A DNA stretch of 64,000 bases, taken from contig OX326958.1 in the NCBI GenBank assembly GCA_946800325.1, positions 9,992,001 through 10,056,000 of the forward strand, given 5' to 3'. Shown here piece after piece: positions 26,221 to 41,060 of this stretch. The DNA is from Luzula sylvatica (taxonomy: Eukaryota; Streptophyta; Magnoliopsida; Poales; Juncaceae). Every line of letters starts with the position of its first letter. Positions within the stretch are counted from its first letter, which is position 1. Below the pieces are notes generated by a model, which saw nothing but the letters and a program-made list of their open reading frames with translations, was not told the DNA's origin and searched no databases. A program made the translations under genes and the position numbers.

Positions 26221-26374
26221 TTCAAAAAAATGTTCAAAAAAATTCAATTATGATATTTTTTAAATATGTTAAAATTGAAGTGTAACACAAGAAAAATACT
26301 CAATTTTCATGTCGTACTCAAAATACTCCGTAATTGAAGACTAACACACACAAATTTCAATTTTTTCAAAAATT
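26221..26374. repeat. Linker monomer between the two family C copies
   Basis: This ~154-bp stretch lies between the duplicated 4.8 kb segments and has no counterpart at the equivalent point after copy 2, where the array instead continues the 1,234-bp 7-mer. It contains 'TTCAAAAAAATGTTC' and an ordinary B-C transition, and probably marks the crossover that made the duplication (inference). Confidence 0.65.
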
Positions 26375-29300
26375 TCTTAAAAATGCAAACAGTGAAGTTA
26401 AACACCATCAGAAAAACTTTCAAAAAATTTAATTATAATATTTTTTAAGAAATGTTAAAGTTGAAGTGTAACACAACAAAAATACTCAATTTTCATACTC
26501 AAAATAATCCGTAATTGAATACTAACAAACAGATTTTAATTTTTTCAAAATTTTCATAAAAATGCAAAAAGTGAAGTTTAACACCTTCAAAAAAACTCAA
26601 TTATGATATTTTGTAAAAAAATGTTAAAGTTAAAGTGTAACACAACAAAAATACTCAATTCTTATGTCGTACCCAAAATACTTCGTAATTGAAGACTAAC
26701 ACACACAAATTTCATTTTTTTTAAAAAATTCTTAAAAATGCAAAAAGTGAAGTTTAACACCTTCAAAAAAATGTTCAAAAAAATTAAGTATGATATTTTT
26801 GAAAAATGGTAATATTTAAGTGTAACACAAGCAAAATACATAAGTTTCATGGTTGACTCAAAATACTCCGTAATTGAAGACTAACACACGCAAATTTCAA
26901 TTGTTTCCAAAATTTCTTACAAATGCAAAAACTGAAGTTTAACACCTTCAAAAAAATTAAATTATGATATTTTTTTATAAGTATTTAATTTGAAGTGTAA
27001 CACAAGCTAAATACTCAATTTTCATGTGGTACTCAAAATACTCCGTAATTGAGGACTAACACACACAAAGTTAAATTTTTTAAGAAATATCTTTAAAATG
27101 CAAAAATTGAAGTTTGACACAATCCAAAAGAACCTTCAAAAAATTTAATTATTATAATTTTGAAAAAATGTTCAAATTAAAGTGTAACACAGGAAAAATA
27201 CTCAATTTTCATGTCGTACTCAAAATACTCCATAATCGAAGATTAACAAACACAAATTTCCTTTTTTTCAAAAAATTCTTAAATATGCTAAAACAGAAGG
27301 CTAACACCTTCAAAAAATTCAGTTATGATATTTTTAAAAAAATGTTAAAATTAAAGTGTAACACAAGAAAAATACTCAACTTTCGTGTCGTACTCAAAAT
27401 ACTCCGTAATTGTAGACAAACACACAAATTACAATTTTTTCAAAAATTTCATACAAATACAAAAAGTGAAGTTTAACACCTTCAAAAAAATTCAATTATG
27501 ATATTTTTTAAATATGTTAAAATTGAAGTGTAACACAAGCAAAATACTCAATTTTCATGTCGTACTCAAAATACTCCATAATCGAAGACTAACAAACACA
27601 AATTTACTTTTTTTCAAAAATTTCTTAAAAATGCTCAAACAGAAGGCTAACACATTCAAAAAATTCAGTAATGATATTTTTAAAAAAATGTTAAATTTAA
27701 AGTGTAACACAAGAAAAATACTCAACTTTCATGTCGTACTCAAAATACTCCGTAATTGTAGGCAAACACACAAATTACAAATATTTAAAAAATTTCATAC
27801 AAATACAAAAAATGAAGTTTAACGCCTTCAAAAAAATTCTATTATGATATTTTTGAAATATGTTAAAGTTGAAGTGTAACACAACAAAAATACTCCATTT
27901 TCATACTCAAAATACTCCGTAATTGAAGACTAACACACAGATTTTAATTTTTTCAAAATTTTCATAAAAATGCAAAAGTGAAGTTTAACACCTTCAAAAA
28001 AACACAATTATGATATTTTGTAAAAAATGTTAAAGTTAAAGTGTAACACAAGAAAAATACTCAATTCTTATGTTGTACCCAAAATACTTCGTAATTGAAG
28101 ACTAACACACAAAAATTTCATTTTTTTCAAAAAATTCTTAAAAATGCAAAAACTGAGGTTTAACACCTTCAAAAAAACATTAAAAAAAATTAATTATGAT
28201 ATTTTTGAAAAATGTTAAAATTAGAGTGTAACACAGGCAAAATACATAAGTTTCATGGTGTTCTCAAAATATTCCGTAATTGAAGACTAACACACGCAAA
28301 TTTCAATTGTTTCGAAAATTTCTTACAAAGGCAAAAAGTGAAGTTTAACACCTTCAAAAAATTAAATTATGATATTTTTTTAAAAATATTAAAATTGAAG
28401 TGTAACTCAAGCTAAATACTCAATTTTCATGTTGTACTCAAAATACTCCGTAATTGAGGGCTAACACACACAAATTTAAATTTTTTCAGAAATTTCTTTA
28501 AAATGCAAAAATTGAAGTTTGACACTATCCAAAAAAACCTTCAAAAAATTTAATTATGATAATTTTGATAAAATGTTAAAATTAAAGTGTAACACAAGAA
28601 AAATACTCAATTTTCATGTCGTACTCAAAATACTCCATAATCGAAGACTAACAAACACAAATTTCCTTTTTTTCAAAAATTTCTTAAAAATGCTAAAACA
28701 GAAGGCTAACACCTTCAAAAAATTCAGTTATGATATTTTTAAAAAAATGTTAAAATTAAAGTGTAACACAACAAAAATACTCAACATTCATGTCGTACTC
28801 AAAATACTCCGTAATTGTAGACAAACACACAAATTACAGTTTTTTCAAAAATTTCATACAAATACAAAAAGTGAAGTTTAACACATTCAAAAAAATTCAA
28901 TTATGATATTTTTAAAATATGTTAAAATTGAAGTGTAACACAAGCAAAATACTCAATTTTCATGTCGTACTCAAAATACTCCATAATCGAAGTCTAACAA
29001 TCAGAAATTTCTTTTTTTTCAAAAATTTCTAAAAAATGCCAAAATAGAAGGCTAACACCTTCTAAAAATGCAGTTATGATATTTTAAAAAAATGTTAAAA
29101 TTAAAGTGTAACACTAGAAAAACACTCAACTTTCATGTCGTACTCAAAATACTCCGTAATTGAACACAAACACACAAATTACAATTTTTTCAAAAATTTC
29201 ATACAAATACAAAAAGTGAAGTTTAACACCTACAAAAAATTCAATTATGATATTTGTTAAATATGTTAAAATTGAAGTGTAACACAAGCAAAATACTCCG

Positions 29301-31137
29301 TAATTGAAGACTAACACACATATTTCAATTTTTTCAAAAATTTCTTAAAAATGCAAACAGTGAAGTTAAACACCATCAGAAAAAGCTTCAAAAAATTCAT
29401 TTATGATATTTTGTAAAAAATGTTAAAGTTGAAGTGTAACACAACAAAAATACTCAATTTTCATACTCAAAATACTCCGTAATTGAAGACTAACACACAC
29501 AGATTTTAATTTTTTCAAAATTTTCATAAAAATGCAAAAAGTGAAGTTTAACACCTCAAAAAAAACTCAATTATGATATTTTATAAAAAATGTTAAAGTT
29601 AAAGTGTAACACAAGAAAAATACTCAATTCTTCTGTCGTACCCAAAATACATCGTAATTGAAGACTAACACACACAAATTTCATTTTTTTCAAAAAATTC
29701 TTAAAAATGCCAAAAGTGAAGTTTAACACCTTCAAAAAAAATTAATTATGATATTTTTGAAAAATGTTAATATTAAAGTGTAACACAAGAAAAATGCATA
29801 TGTTTCATGGTGTACTCAAAATACTCCGTAATTGAAGACAACAAACGCAAATTCCAATTGTTTCGAAAATTTCTTACAAATGCAAAAAGTGAAGTTTAAC
29901 ACCTTCAAAAAATTAAATTATGATATTTTTTTAAAAATATTAAAATTGAAGTGTAACACAAGTTAAATACTCTATTTTCATGTTGTACTCAAAATACTCC
30001 GTAATTGAGGACTAACAAGCACAAATTTAAATTTTTTCAGAAATTTCTTTAAAATGCAAATATTGAAGTTTGACACTATCCAAAAAAACCTTCAAAAAAT
30101 TTAATTATGATAATTTTTAAAAAATGTTAAAATTAAAGTGTAACACAAGAAAAATACTCAATTTTCATGTCGTTCTCAAAATACTCCATAATCGAAGACT
30201 AACAAACACAAATTTACTTTTTTTCGAAAATTTCTTAAAAATGCTAAAACAGAAGGCTAACACCTTCAAAAAATTATGTTATGATATTTTTGAAAAAATG
30301 TTAAAATTAGAGTGTAACACAACAAAAATACTCAACTTTCATGTCGTACTCAAAATACTCCGTAAGTTTAGACAAACACACAAATTACAATTGTTTCGAA
30401 AATTTCTTACAAATGCAAAAAGTTAAGTTTAACACCTTCAAAAAAATTCAATTATGATACTTTTTAAATATGTTAAAATTGAAGTGTAACATAAGCAAAA
30501 TAGTCAATTTTCATGTCGTACTCAAAATACTCCGTAATTGAAGACTAACACACACAAATTTCAATTTTTTCAAAAATTTCTTAAAAATGCAAACAGTGAA
30601 GATAAACACCATTAGATAAACTCTCAAAAAATTAATTATGATATTTTGTAAAAAATGTTAAAGTTGAAGTGTAACACAACAAAAATACTCAATTTTCATA
30701 CTCAAAATACTCCGTAATTGAAGACTAACACACACAGATTTTAATTTTTTCAAAATTTTCATAAAAATGCAAAAAGTGAAGTTTAACACCTTAAAAAAAC
30801 TCAATTATGGTATTTTATAAAAAATGTTAAAGTTAAAGTGTAGCACAAGAAAAATACTCAATTCTTCTGTCGTACCCAAAATACATCGTAATTGAAGACT
30901 AACACACACAAATTTCATTTTTTTCAAAAAATTCTGAAAAATGCAAAAAGTGAAGTTTAACACCTTCAAAAAAATTAATTATGATATTTTTGAAAAATGT
31001 TAATATTAAAGTGTAACACAAGAAAAATACATATGTTTCATGGTGTACTCAAAATACTCCGTAATTGAAGACTAACACACGCAAATTCCAATTGTTTCGA
31101 AAATTTCTTACAAATGCAAAAAGTGAAGTTTAACACC
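26375..31137. repeat. Family C, ~4.8 kb HOR segment, copy 2
   Basis: A copy of 21,428-26,220 in the same order, at an offset of 4,947 bp over its first half and ~4,917 bp at its end. The ~30-bp shift comes mainly from loss of most of a C subunit at ~29,290, where 'AAGCAAAATACTCCGTAATT' replaces the full 'CTCAATTTTCATGTCG' segment. Otherwise differences are sparse. About 28 monomers separate equivalent points. Confidence 0.9.
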
Positions 31138-31780
31138 TTCAAAAAATTCAATTATGATATTTTTTTAAAAATATTAAAATTGAAGTGTAACACAATCTAA
31201 ATACTCAATTTTCATGTTGTACTCAAAATACTCCGTAATTGAGGACTAACACGCACAAATTTAAATTTTTTTCAGAAATTTCTTTAAAATGCAAATATTG
31301 AAGTTTGACACTATCCAAAAAAACCTTCAAAAAATTTAATTATGATAATTTTGAAAAAATGTTAAAATTAAAGTGTAACACAAGAAAAATACTCAATTTT
31401 CCTGTCGTTCTCAAAATACTCCATAATCGAAGACTAACAAACACAAATTTCCTTTTTTCAAAAATTTCTTAAAAATGATAAAACAGGAGGCTAACACGTT
31501 CAAAAAAAATTCTGTTATGATATTTTTAAAAAAATTTTAAAATTAAAGTGTAACACAAGAAAAATACTCAACTTTCATGTCGTACTCAAAATACTCCGTA
31601 AGTGTAGACAAACACAGAAATTACAATTGTTTCGAAAATTTCTTACAAATGCAAAAAGTTAAGTTTAACACCTTCAAAAAAATTCAATTATGATATTTTT
31701 TAAATATGTTAAAATTGAAGTGTAACACAAGCAAAATACTCAATTTTCATGTCGTACTGAAAATACTCCGTAATTGAAGA
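29834..31780. repeat. Family C seven-monomer sub-HOR of 1,234 bp
   Basis: 'CAAATTCCAATTGTTTCG' occurs at 24,931 and 26,165, and again at 29,848 and 31,082; both pairs are spaced 1,234 bp. The second pair continues as a 7-mer up to ~31,780, unlike copy 1, where the 4.8 kb segment ends after four monomers. This 7-mer closely resembles the ~1,248-bp unit that dominates family D and may be its relative. Confidence 0.8.
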
Positions 31781-32700
31781 CTAACACACACAAATTCCAA
31801 TTTTTTCAAAAATTTCTTAAAAATGCAAACAGTGAAGTTAAACACCATCAGACAAACTTTCAATAAATTAATTATAATATTTTTTAAAAAATGTTAAAGT
31901 TGAAGTGTAACACAACAAAAATACTCAATTTTCATACTCAAAATACTCCGTAATTGAAGCCTAACACACACAGATTTTAAATTTTTCAAAATTTTCATAA
32001 AAATGCAAAAAGTGAAGTTTAACACCTTAAAAAAACTCAATTATGATATTTTATAAAAAATGTTAAAGTTAAAGTGTAACACAAGAAATATACTCAATTC
32101 TTCTGTCGTACCCAAAATACATCGTAATTGAAGACTAACACACACAAATTTCATTTTTTTCAAAAAATTCTTAAAAATGCAAAAAGTGAAGTTTAACACC
32201 ATCAAAAAAATTAATTATGATATTTTTTAAATATGTTAAAATTGAAGTGTAACACAAGCAAAATACTCAATTTTCATGTCGTACTGAAAATACTCCGTAA
32301 TTGAAGACTAACACACACAAATTCCAATTTTTTCAAAAATTTCTTAAAAATGCAAACAGTGAAGTTAAACACCATCAGACAATCTTTCAATAAATTAATT
32401 ATAATATTTTTTAAAAAATGTTAAAGTTGAAGTGTAACACAACAAAAATACTCAATTTTCATACTCAAAATACTCCGTAGTTGAAGACTATCACACACAG
32501 ATTTTCAATTTTTCATACTTTTCACAAAAATGCAAAAAGTGAAGTTTAACACCTTAAAAAAAACTCAATTATGATATTTTGTAAAAAATGTTAAAGTTAA
32601 AGTGTAACACAAGAAAAATACTCAATTCTTATGTCGTACCCAAAATACTTCGTAATTGAAGACTAACACACACAAATTTCATTTTTTTCAAAAAATTCTT
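31741..32700. repeat. Three-monomer tandem duplication (527 bp) and exit from family C
   Basis: 'CAATTTTCATGTCGTACTGA' occurs at 31,741 and 32,268 (offset 527 bp, three monomers). It is followed each time by 'AAATTCCAATTTTTTC' and by 'CATCAGAC(A)AA/TCTTTCAAT'. The unusual GTACTGAAAATAC variant makes the local duplication unambiguous. After the second copy the array passes into family D monomers. Confidence 0.8.
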
Positions 32701-35149
32701 AAAAATGCAAAAAGTGAAGTTTAACACCTTCAAAAAAACCTTCAAAAAATTTAATTATGATATTTTTGAAAAAATGTTAAAATTAAAGTGTAACACAAGC
32801 AAAATACATAAGTTTCATGGTGTACTCAAAAAAATCCGTAATTCAAAACTAACACACGCAAATTTCAATTTTTTCAAAAATTTCTTACAAATGCAAAAAG
32901 TGAAGTTTAACACCTTCAAAAAATTCAATGAATATATTTTTTTAAAAATGTTAAAATTGAAGTGTAACATAAGCTAAATACTCAATTTTAATGTTGTACT
33001 CAAAATACTCCGTAATTGAGGACTAATACACACAAATTAAAAAAATTTCAGAAATTTCTTTCAAATGCAAAAATTGAAGTTTCAAACTATCAAAAAAACC
33101 TTCAAAAAATTTAATTGTGGTAATTCTGAAAAAATGTTAAAATTAAAGTGTAACACAAGAAAAATACTCAATTTTCATATCGTACTCAAAATACTCCATA
33201 ATCGAAGACTAACAAAAACAAATTTCTTATTTTTAAAACTTTTCTTTAAAATGCTAAAACAGAAGTCCAACACCTTCAAAAAATTCAGTTATGATATTTT
33301 TAAAAAAATGTTAAAATCAAAGTGTAACACAAGAAAAATACTCAACTTTCATGTCGTACTCAAAATACTCCGTAATTGAAGACAAACACACAAATTACAA
33401 TTTTTTCAAAAATTTCATACAAATACAAAAAGTGAAGTTTAACACCTTCAAAAAATTCAATTATGATATTTTTTTAAATATGTTAAAATTGAAGTGTAAC
33501 ACAAGCAAAATACTCAATTTTCATGTCGTACTCAAAATACTCCGTAATTGAATACTAACACACACAAATTTAATTTTATTAAAAAATTTCTTAAAAATGC
33601 AAACAGAGAAATTAAACACCATCAGAAAAACCTTCAAAAATTTGAATTATGATATTTTTTTAAAAATAGTAAAGTTGAAGTGTAACACAGCAAAAATACT
33701 CAATTTTTATACTCAAAATACTCCGTAATTGAAGACTAACACACTGATTTTAATGTTTTCAAAATTGTCATAAAAATGCAAAAAGTGAAGTATAACACCT
33801 TCAAAAAACCCAAATTATGATATTTTGTAAAAAATGTTAAAGTTAAAGGGGAACACAAGAAAAATACTGAATTCTTATGTCGTACACAAAATACTTCGTA
33901 ATTAAAGACTAACACACACAAATTTCAATTTTTCAAAAAATTCTTAAAAATGCAAAAAAGTGAAGTTTACCACCTTCAAAAAAACCGTCAAAAAATGCAA
34001 TTATGATATTTTTGAAAAAATGTTAAAATTAAAGTGTAACACAAGCAAAATACATAAGTTTCATGGTGTACTCAAAATACTCCGTAATTCAAGACTAACA
34101 CATGCAAATTTCAATTGTTTCAAAAATTTCTTACAAATGCAAAAAGTGAAGTTTAACACCTTCAAAAAATTCAATTATGATATTTTTTTTAAAAATGTAA
34201 AAATTGAAGTGTAACACAAGCTAAATACTCAATATTCACGTTGTACTCAAAATACTACGTAATTGAGGACTAATACACACAAATTTAAAATTTTTCAGAA
34301 ATTTCTTTAAAATGCAAAAATTGAAGTTTCACACTATCCAAAAAACCTTAAAGAAATTTAATTGTGATAATTTTGAAAAAATGTTAAAATTAAAGTGTAA
34401 CACATGAAAAATACTCCATTTTCATATCGTACTGAAAATACTCCATAATCGAAGACTAACAAACACAAATTTCCTTTTTTTCAAAAATTTCTTAAAAATG
34501 CTAAAACAAAAGTCTAACACCTTCAAAAAATTCATTTACGATATTTTTAAAAAAATGTTAAAATTAAAGTGTAACACAAGAAAAATATTCAACTTTCCAG
34601 TCATACTCAAAATACTCCGTAATTGAAGACAAACACATAAATTACAATTTTTTCAAAAATTTCATACAAATACAAAAAGAGAAGTTTAACACCTTCAAAA
34701 AATTCAACTATGTTATTTTTTTAAATATGTTAAAATTTAAGTGTAACACAAGCAAAATACTCAATTTTCATGTCGTACTCAAAGTACTCCGTAATTGAAG
34801 ACTAACACACACAAATTTCAATTTTTTCAAAAATTTCATAAAAATGCAAACAGTGAAGTTAAACACCATCAGAAAAACCTTCAAAAAATTTAATTATGAT
34901 ATATTTTTTTAAATGTTAAAGTTCAAGTGTAACACAGCAAAAATACTCAATTTTCATACTCAAAATACTCCGTAATTGAAGACTAACAAACACAGATTTT
35001 CAATTTTTCAAAATTTTCATAAAAATGCAAAAATTGAAGTTTAACACCTTAAAAAAAACTCGATTCTGATATTTTGTAAAAAATGTTAAAGTTAAAGTGT
35101 AACACAAGAAAAATACTCAATTCTTATGTCGTACCCAAAATACTTCGTA

Positions 35150-35215
35150 ATTGAAGACTAACACACACAAACTTTTCATAAAAGTGCTAAAACAGAAGTC
35201 TATCACCTTCAAAAA
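35150..35215. repeat. Deletion junction in family D
   Basis: After 'GACTAACACACACAAAC' the A subunit is broken and continues as 'TTTTCATAAAAGTGCTAAAAC', joining a CACACACAAATTTC monomer to a GCTAAAACAG monomer. This produces the 686-bp short copy at 34,598-35,283. Confidence 0.7.
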
Positions 35216-38200
35216 ATTCAGTTATGATATTTTTAAAAAAATGTTAAAATTAAAGTGTAACACAAGAAAAATACTCAACTTTCTTGTCGTACTCAAAATA
35301 CTCCGTAATTGAAGACAAACAGACAAATTTCAATTTTTTCAAAAATTTCATACAAATACAAAAAGTGAAGTTTAACACCTTCAAAAAATTCAATTACGAT
35401 ATTTTTTTAAATATGTTAAAATTGAAGTGTAACACAAGCAAAATACTCAGTTTTCATGTCGTACTCAAAATACTCCGTAATTGAAGACTAACACACACAA
35501 ATTTCAATTTTTTCAAAAATTTCATAAAAATGCAAACAGTGAAGTTACACACCATCAGAAAAACCTTGCAAAAATTTAATTATGATATATTTTTTTAAAT
35601 GTTAAAGTTCAAGTGTAACACAGCAAAAATACTCAATTTTCATACTCAAAATACTCCGTAATTGAAGACTAACAAACACAGATTTTCAATTTTTCAAAAT
35701 TTTCATAAAAATGCAAAAATTGAAGTTTAACACCTTAAAAAAAACTCGATTATGATATTTTGTAAAAAATGTTAAAGTTAAAGTGTAACACAATAAAAAT
35801 ACTCAATTCTTATGTCGTACCCAAAATACTTCGTAATTGAAGACTAACACACACAAATTTCATTGTTTTCAAAAAATTCTTAAAAATGCAAAAAGTGAAG
35901 TTTAACACCTTCAAAAAAACATTCAAAAAATTTAATTATGGTATTTTTGAAAAAATGTTAAAATTAAAGTGTAACACAAGCAAAATACATAAGTTTCATG
36001 GTGTACTCAAAATACTCAGTAATTCAAGAGTAACATATGCAAATTTCAATTGTTTCAAAAATTTCTTACAAATACAAAAAGTGAAGTTTAACACCTTCAA
36101 AAAATTTAATTTGGATGTTTTTTTTAAAAATGTTAAAATTGAAGTGTAACACAAGCTAAATACTCAATTTTCATGTTGTACTCAAAATACTCCGTAATTG
36201 AGGACTAATACACACAAATTTAAATTTTTTCAGAAATTTCTTTAAAATGCAAAAATTGATGTTTCACACTATCCAAAAAACCTTCCAAAAATTTAATTGT
36301 GATAATTTTGAAAAAATGTTACATTTAAAGTGTAACACAAGAAAAATACTCAATTTTCATATCGTACTCAAAATACTCCATAATCGAAGACTAACAAACA
36401 CAAATTTCATTTTTTTAAAACTTTTCTTAAAAATGCTAAAACAGAAGTCTAACACCTTCAAAAAATTCAGTTATGATATTTTTAAAAAAATGTTAAAATT
36501 AAAGTGTAACACAAGAAAAATACTCTACTTTCTTGTCGTACTCAAAATACTCCGTAATTGAAGACAAACAGACAAATTTCAATTTTTTCAAAAATTTCAT
36601 ACAAATACAAAAAGTGAAGATTAACACCTTCAAAAAATTCAATTACGATATTTTTTTAAATATGTTAAAATTGAAGTGTAACACAAGCAAAATACTCAAT
36701 TTTCATGTCGTACTCAAAATACTTTGTAATTGAAGACTAACACACACAAATTTCAAATTTTTCAAAAATTTCTTAAAAATGCAAACAGTGAAGTCAAACA
36801 CCATCAGTAAAACCATCAAAAAATTTAATTATGATATTTTTTTGAAATGTTAAAGTTGAAGTGTAACACAACAAAAATACTCAATTTTCATACTCAAAAT
36901 ACTCCGTAATTGAAGACTAACACACACAGATTTTCAATTTTTCAAAATTTTCATTAAAATGCAAAAATTGAAGTTTAACACCTTCAAAAAAACTCGATTA
37001 TGATATTTTGTAAAAATTATTAAAGTTAAAGTGTAACACAAGAAACAAACTCAATTCTTATGTCGTACCCAAAATACTTCCAAATTGAAGACTAACACAC
37101 ACAAATTTCATTTTTTTCAAAAAATTCTTAAAAATGCAAAAAGTGAAGTTTAACACCTTCAAAAAAACCTTCAAAAAATTTAATTATGATATTTTTGAAA
37201 AAATGTTAAAATTAAAGTGTAACACAAGCAAAATACATAAGTTTCATGGTGTACTCAAAATACTCCGTAATTCAAGACTAACACACGCAAATTTCAATTG
37301 TTTCAAAAATTTCTTACAAATGTAAAAAGTGAAGTTTAACACCTTCAAAAAGTTCAATTATGATATTTTTTTTAAAATGTTAAAATTGAAGTGTAACACA
37401 ATCTAAATACTCAATTTTCATGTTGTACTCAAAATACTCCGTAATTGAGGACTAATACACGCAAATTTAAATTTTTTCAGAAATTTCTTTAAAATGCAAA
37501 AATTGAAGTTTCACACTATCCAAAAAACCTTCAAAATTTTAATTGTGATAATTTTGAAAAAATGTTAAAATTAAAGTGTAACACAAGAAAAATACTCAAT
37601 TTTCATATCATACTCAAAATACTCCTTAATCGAAGACTAACAAACACAAATTTCCTATTTTTAAAACTTTTCTTTAAAATGCTAAAACAGAAGTCTAACA
37701 CCTTCAAAAAATTCAGTTATGATATTTTTAAAAAAATGTTAAAATTAAAGTGTAACACAAGAAAAATACTCAACTTTCATGTCGTACTCAAAATACTCCT
37801 TAATTGAAGACTACCACACACAAATTTCAATTTTTTAAAAAATTTCTTAAAAATGCAAACAGTGAAGTTAAACACAATCAGAAAAACCTTCAAAAAATTT
37901 AATTATGATATTTTTCTAAATATGAAAAAGTTGAAGTCTAACACAGAAAAAATACTCAATTTTCATACTCAAAATACTCCGAAATTGAAGGCTAACACAC
38001 ACAGATTTTCAATTTTCCAAAATTTTCATAAAAATGCAAAAATTGAAGTTTAACACCATCAAAAAAACTCGATTATGATATTTTGTAAAAAATGTTAAAG
38101 TTGAAGTGTAACACAAGAAAAATACTCAATTCTTATGTCGTACCCAAAATACTTCCTAATTGAAGTCTAACACACAAAAATTTCATTTTTTTCAAATAAT

Positions 38201-41014
38201 TCTTAAAAATGCAAAAAGTGAAGTTTAACACCTTCAAAAACACCTTCAAAAAATTTAATTATGATATTTTTGAAAAAATGTTAAAATTAAAGTTTAACAC
38301 AAGCAAAATACATAAGTTTCATGGTGTACTCAAAATACTCCGTAATTCAAGAGTAACACATGCAAATTTCAATTGTTTCAAAAATTCCTTACAAATGCAA
38401 AAAGTGAAAGTTTAACACCCTAAAAAAATTCAATTAGGATATTTTTTTTTTAAATGTTAAAATTGAAGTGTAACACAAGCAAAATACTCAATTTTCATGT
38501 TGTACTCATAATACTCCGTAATTGAGGACTAATACACACAAATTTAAATTTTTTCAGAAATTTCTTTAAAATGCAAAAATTGAAGTTTCACACTATCCAA
38601 AAAACCTTTCAAAAAATTTAATTGTGATAATTTTGAAAAAATGTTAAAATTAAAGTGTAACACAAGAAAAATACTCAATTTTCATATCGTACTCAAAATA
38701 CTCCATAATCGAAGACTAAGAAACACAAATTTCCTTTTTTTAAAACATTTCTTAAAAATGCTAAAACAGAAGTCTAACACCTTCAAAAAATTCAGTTATG
38801 ATATTTTTTAAAAAATGTTAAAATTAAAGTGTAACGCAAGAAAAATACTCAACTTTCTTGTCGTACTCAAAATACTCCGTAATTGAAGACAAACACACAA
38901 ATTACAATTTTTTCAAAAATTTCAGACAAAAACAAAAAGTGAAGTTTCACACCTTCAAAAAATTCAATTATGATATTTTTTTAAATATGTCAAAATTGAA
39001 GTGTAACATACGCAAAATACTTAATTTTCATGTCATACTCAAAATACTCCTTAATTGAAGACTACCACACACAAATTTCAATTTTTTAAAAAATTTCTTA
39101 AAAATGCAAACAGTGAAGTTAAACACAATCAGAAAAACATTCCAAAAATTTAATTATGATATATTTTTTTAAATGTTAAAGTTGAAGTGTTACACAGCAA
39201 AAATACTCAATTTTCATACTCAAAATACTCCGTAATTGAAGACTAACAAACACAGATTTTCAATTTTTCAAAATTTTCATAAAAATGCAAAAATTGAAGT
39301 TTAACACCTTCAAAAAAACTCGATTCTGATATTTTGTAAAAAATATTAAAGTTAAAGTGTAACACAAGAAAAATACTCAATTCTTATGTCGTACCCAAAA
39401 TACTTCCTAATTGAAGACTAACACACACAAATTTCATTTTTTTCAAAAAATTCTTAAAAATGCAAAATGTGAAGTTTAACACCTTCAAATAAACCTTCAA
39501 AAAATTTAATTATGATATTTTTGAAAAAATGTTGAAATTAAAGTGTAACACAAGCAAAATACATAAGTTTCATGGTGTACTCAAAATACTCTGTAATTCA
39601 AGAGTAACACATGCAAATTTCAATTGTTTCAAAATTTTGTTACAAATGCAAAAAGTGAAAGTTTAACACCCTAAAAAAATTCAATTAGGATATTTTTTTT
39701 TTAAATGTTAAAATTGAAGTGTAACACAAGCTAAATACTCAATTTTTATTTGGTACTCAAAATACTCCGTAATTGAGGACTAATACACACAAATTTATAT
39801 TTTTTCAGAAATTTCTTTAAAATGCAAAAATTGAAGTTTCACACTATCCAAAAAACATTCAAAAAATTTAATTGTGATAATTTTGAAAAAATGTTAAAAT
39901 TAAAGTGTAACAAAAGAAAAATACTCAATTTTCATATCGTAGTCAAAATACTCCATAATCGAAGACTAACAGACACAAATTTCCTTTTTTTAAAACTTTT
40001 CTTAAAAATGCTAAAACAGAAGTCTAACACCTTCAAAAAATTCAGTTATGATATTTTTAAAAAAATGTTAAAATTAAAGTGTAACACAAGAAAAATACTC
40101 AACTTTCATGGCGTACTCAAAATACTCCGTAATTGAAGACAAACACACAAATTGTAATTTTTTCAAAAATTTCAAACAAAAACAAAAAGTGAAGTTTAAC
40201 ACCTTCAAAAAATTCAATTATGATATTTTTTTAAATATGTTAAAATTGAAGTTTTAACACACGCAAAATACTCAATTTTCATGTCGTACTCAAAATACTC
40301 CGTAATTGAAGACTAACACACACAAATTTCAATTTTTTCAAAAATTTCTTAAAAATGCAAACAGTGAAGTGAAACACCATCTGAAAAACCTTCAACAAAT
40401 TTAATTATGATATTTTTTAAATATGTTAAAGTTGAAGTGTAACACAGCAAAAATACTCAATTTTCACACTCAAAATACTCCGTAATTGAAGACTAACACA
40501 CACTGATTTTCAATTTTTCTAAATTTTCATAAAAATGCAAAAATTGAAGTTTAACACCTTCAAAAAAACTCCATTCTGATATTTTGTAAAAAATGTTAAA
40601 GTTAAAGTGTAACACAAGAAAATACTCAATTCTTATGTCGTACCCAAAATACTTCGTAATTGAAGACTAACACACACAAATTTCATTTTTTTCAAAAAAT
40701 TCTTAAAAATGCAAAAAGTGAAGTTTAACACCTTCAAAAAAACCTTCAAAAAATTTAATTATGATATTTTTAAAAAAATGTTAAAATTAAAGTGTAACAC
40801 GAGAAAAATACATAAGTTTCATGGTGTACTCAAAATACTCCGTATTTCTAGAGTAACACATGCAAATTTCAATTGTTTCAAAAATTTCTTACAAATGCAA
40901 AAAGTTAAGTTTAACACCTTCAAAAAATTCAATTAGGATATTTTTTTAAAAATGTTAAAATTGATGTGTAACACAAGCTAAATACTCAATTTTCATGTTG
41001 TACTCAAAATACTC

Positions 41015-41060
41015 CGTAATTGAGGACTAATACTCAATTTTCATGTTTGACACTATACAA
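41015..41060. repeat. Hybrid monomer with ~40-bp deletion in family D
   Basis: 'GAGGACTAATACTCAATTTT' at ~41,022 joins an A subunit start directly to C-like sequence, and then 'CATGTTTGACACTATAC' enters B. The normal A tail and B start are missing, which accounts for the ~40-bp shortening of this seven-monomer copy (1,209 bp). Confidence 0.7.

Noticed and set aside
27114..27476. 120-codon open frame, and dozens of similar 60-120-codon frames on both strands
   Set aside because: They lie wholly in satellite monomers and the peptide repeats with the monomer. Composition is dominated by K, N, F, L and I as expected from A+T-rich DNA, and frames open and close with monomer length. No domain or initiation context supports coding.
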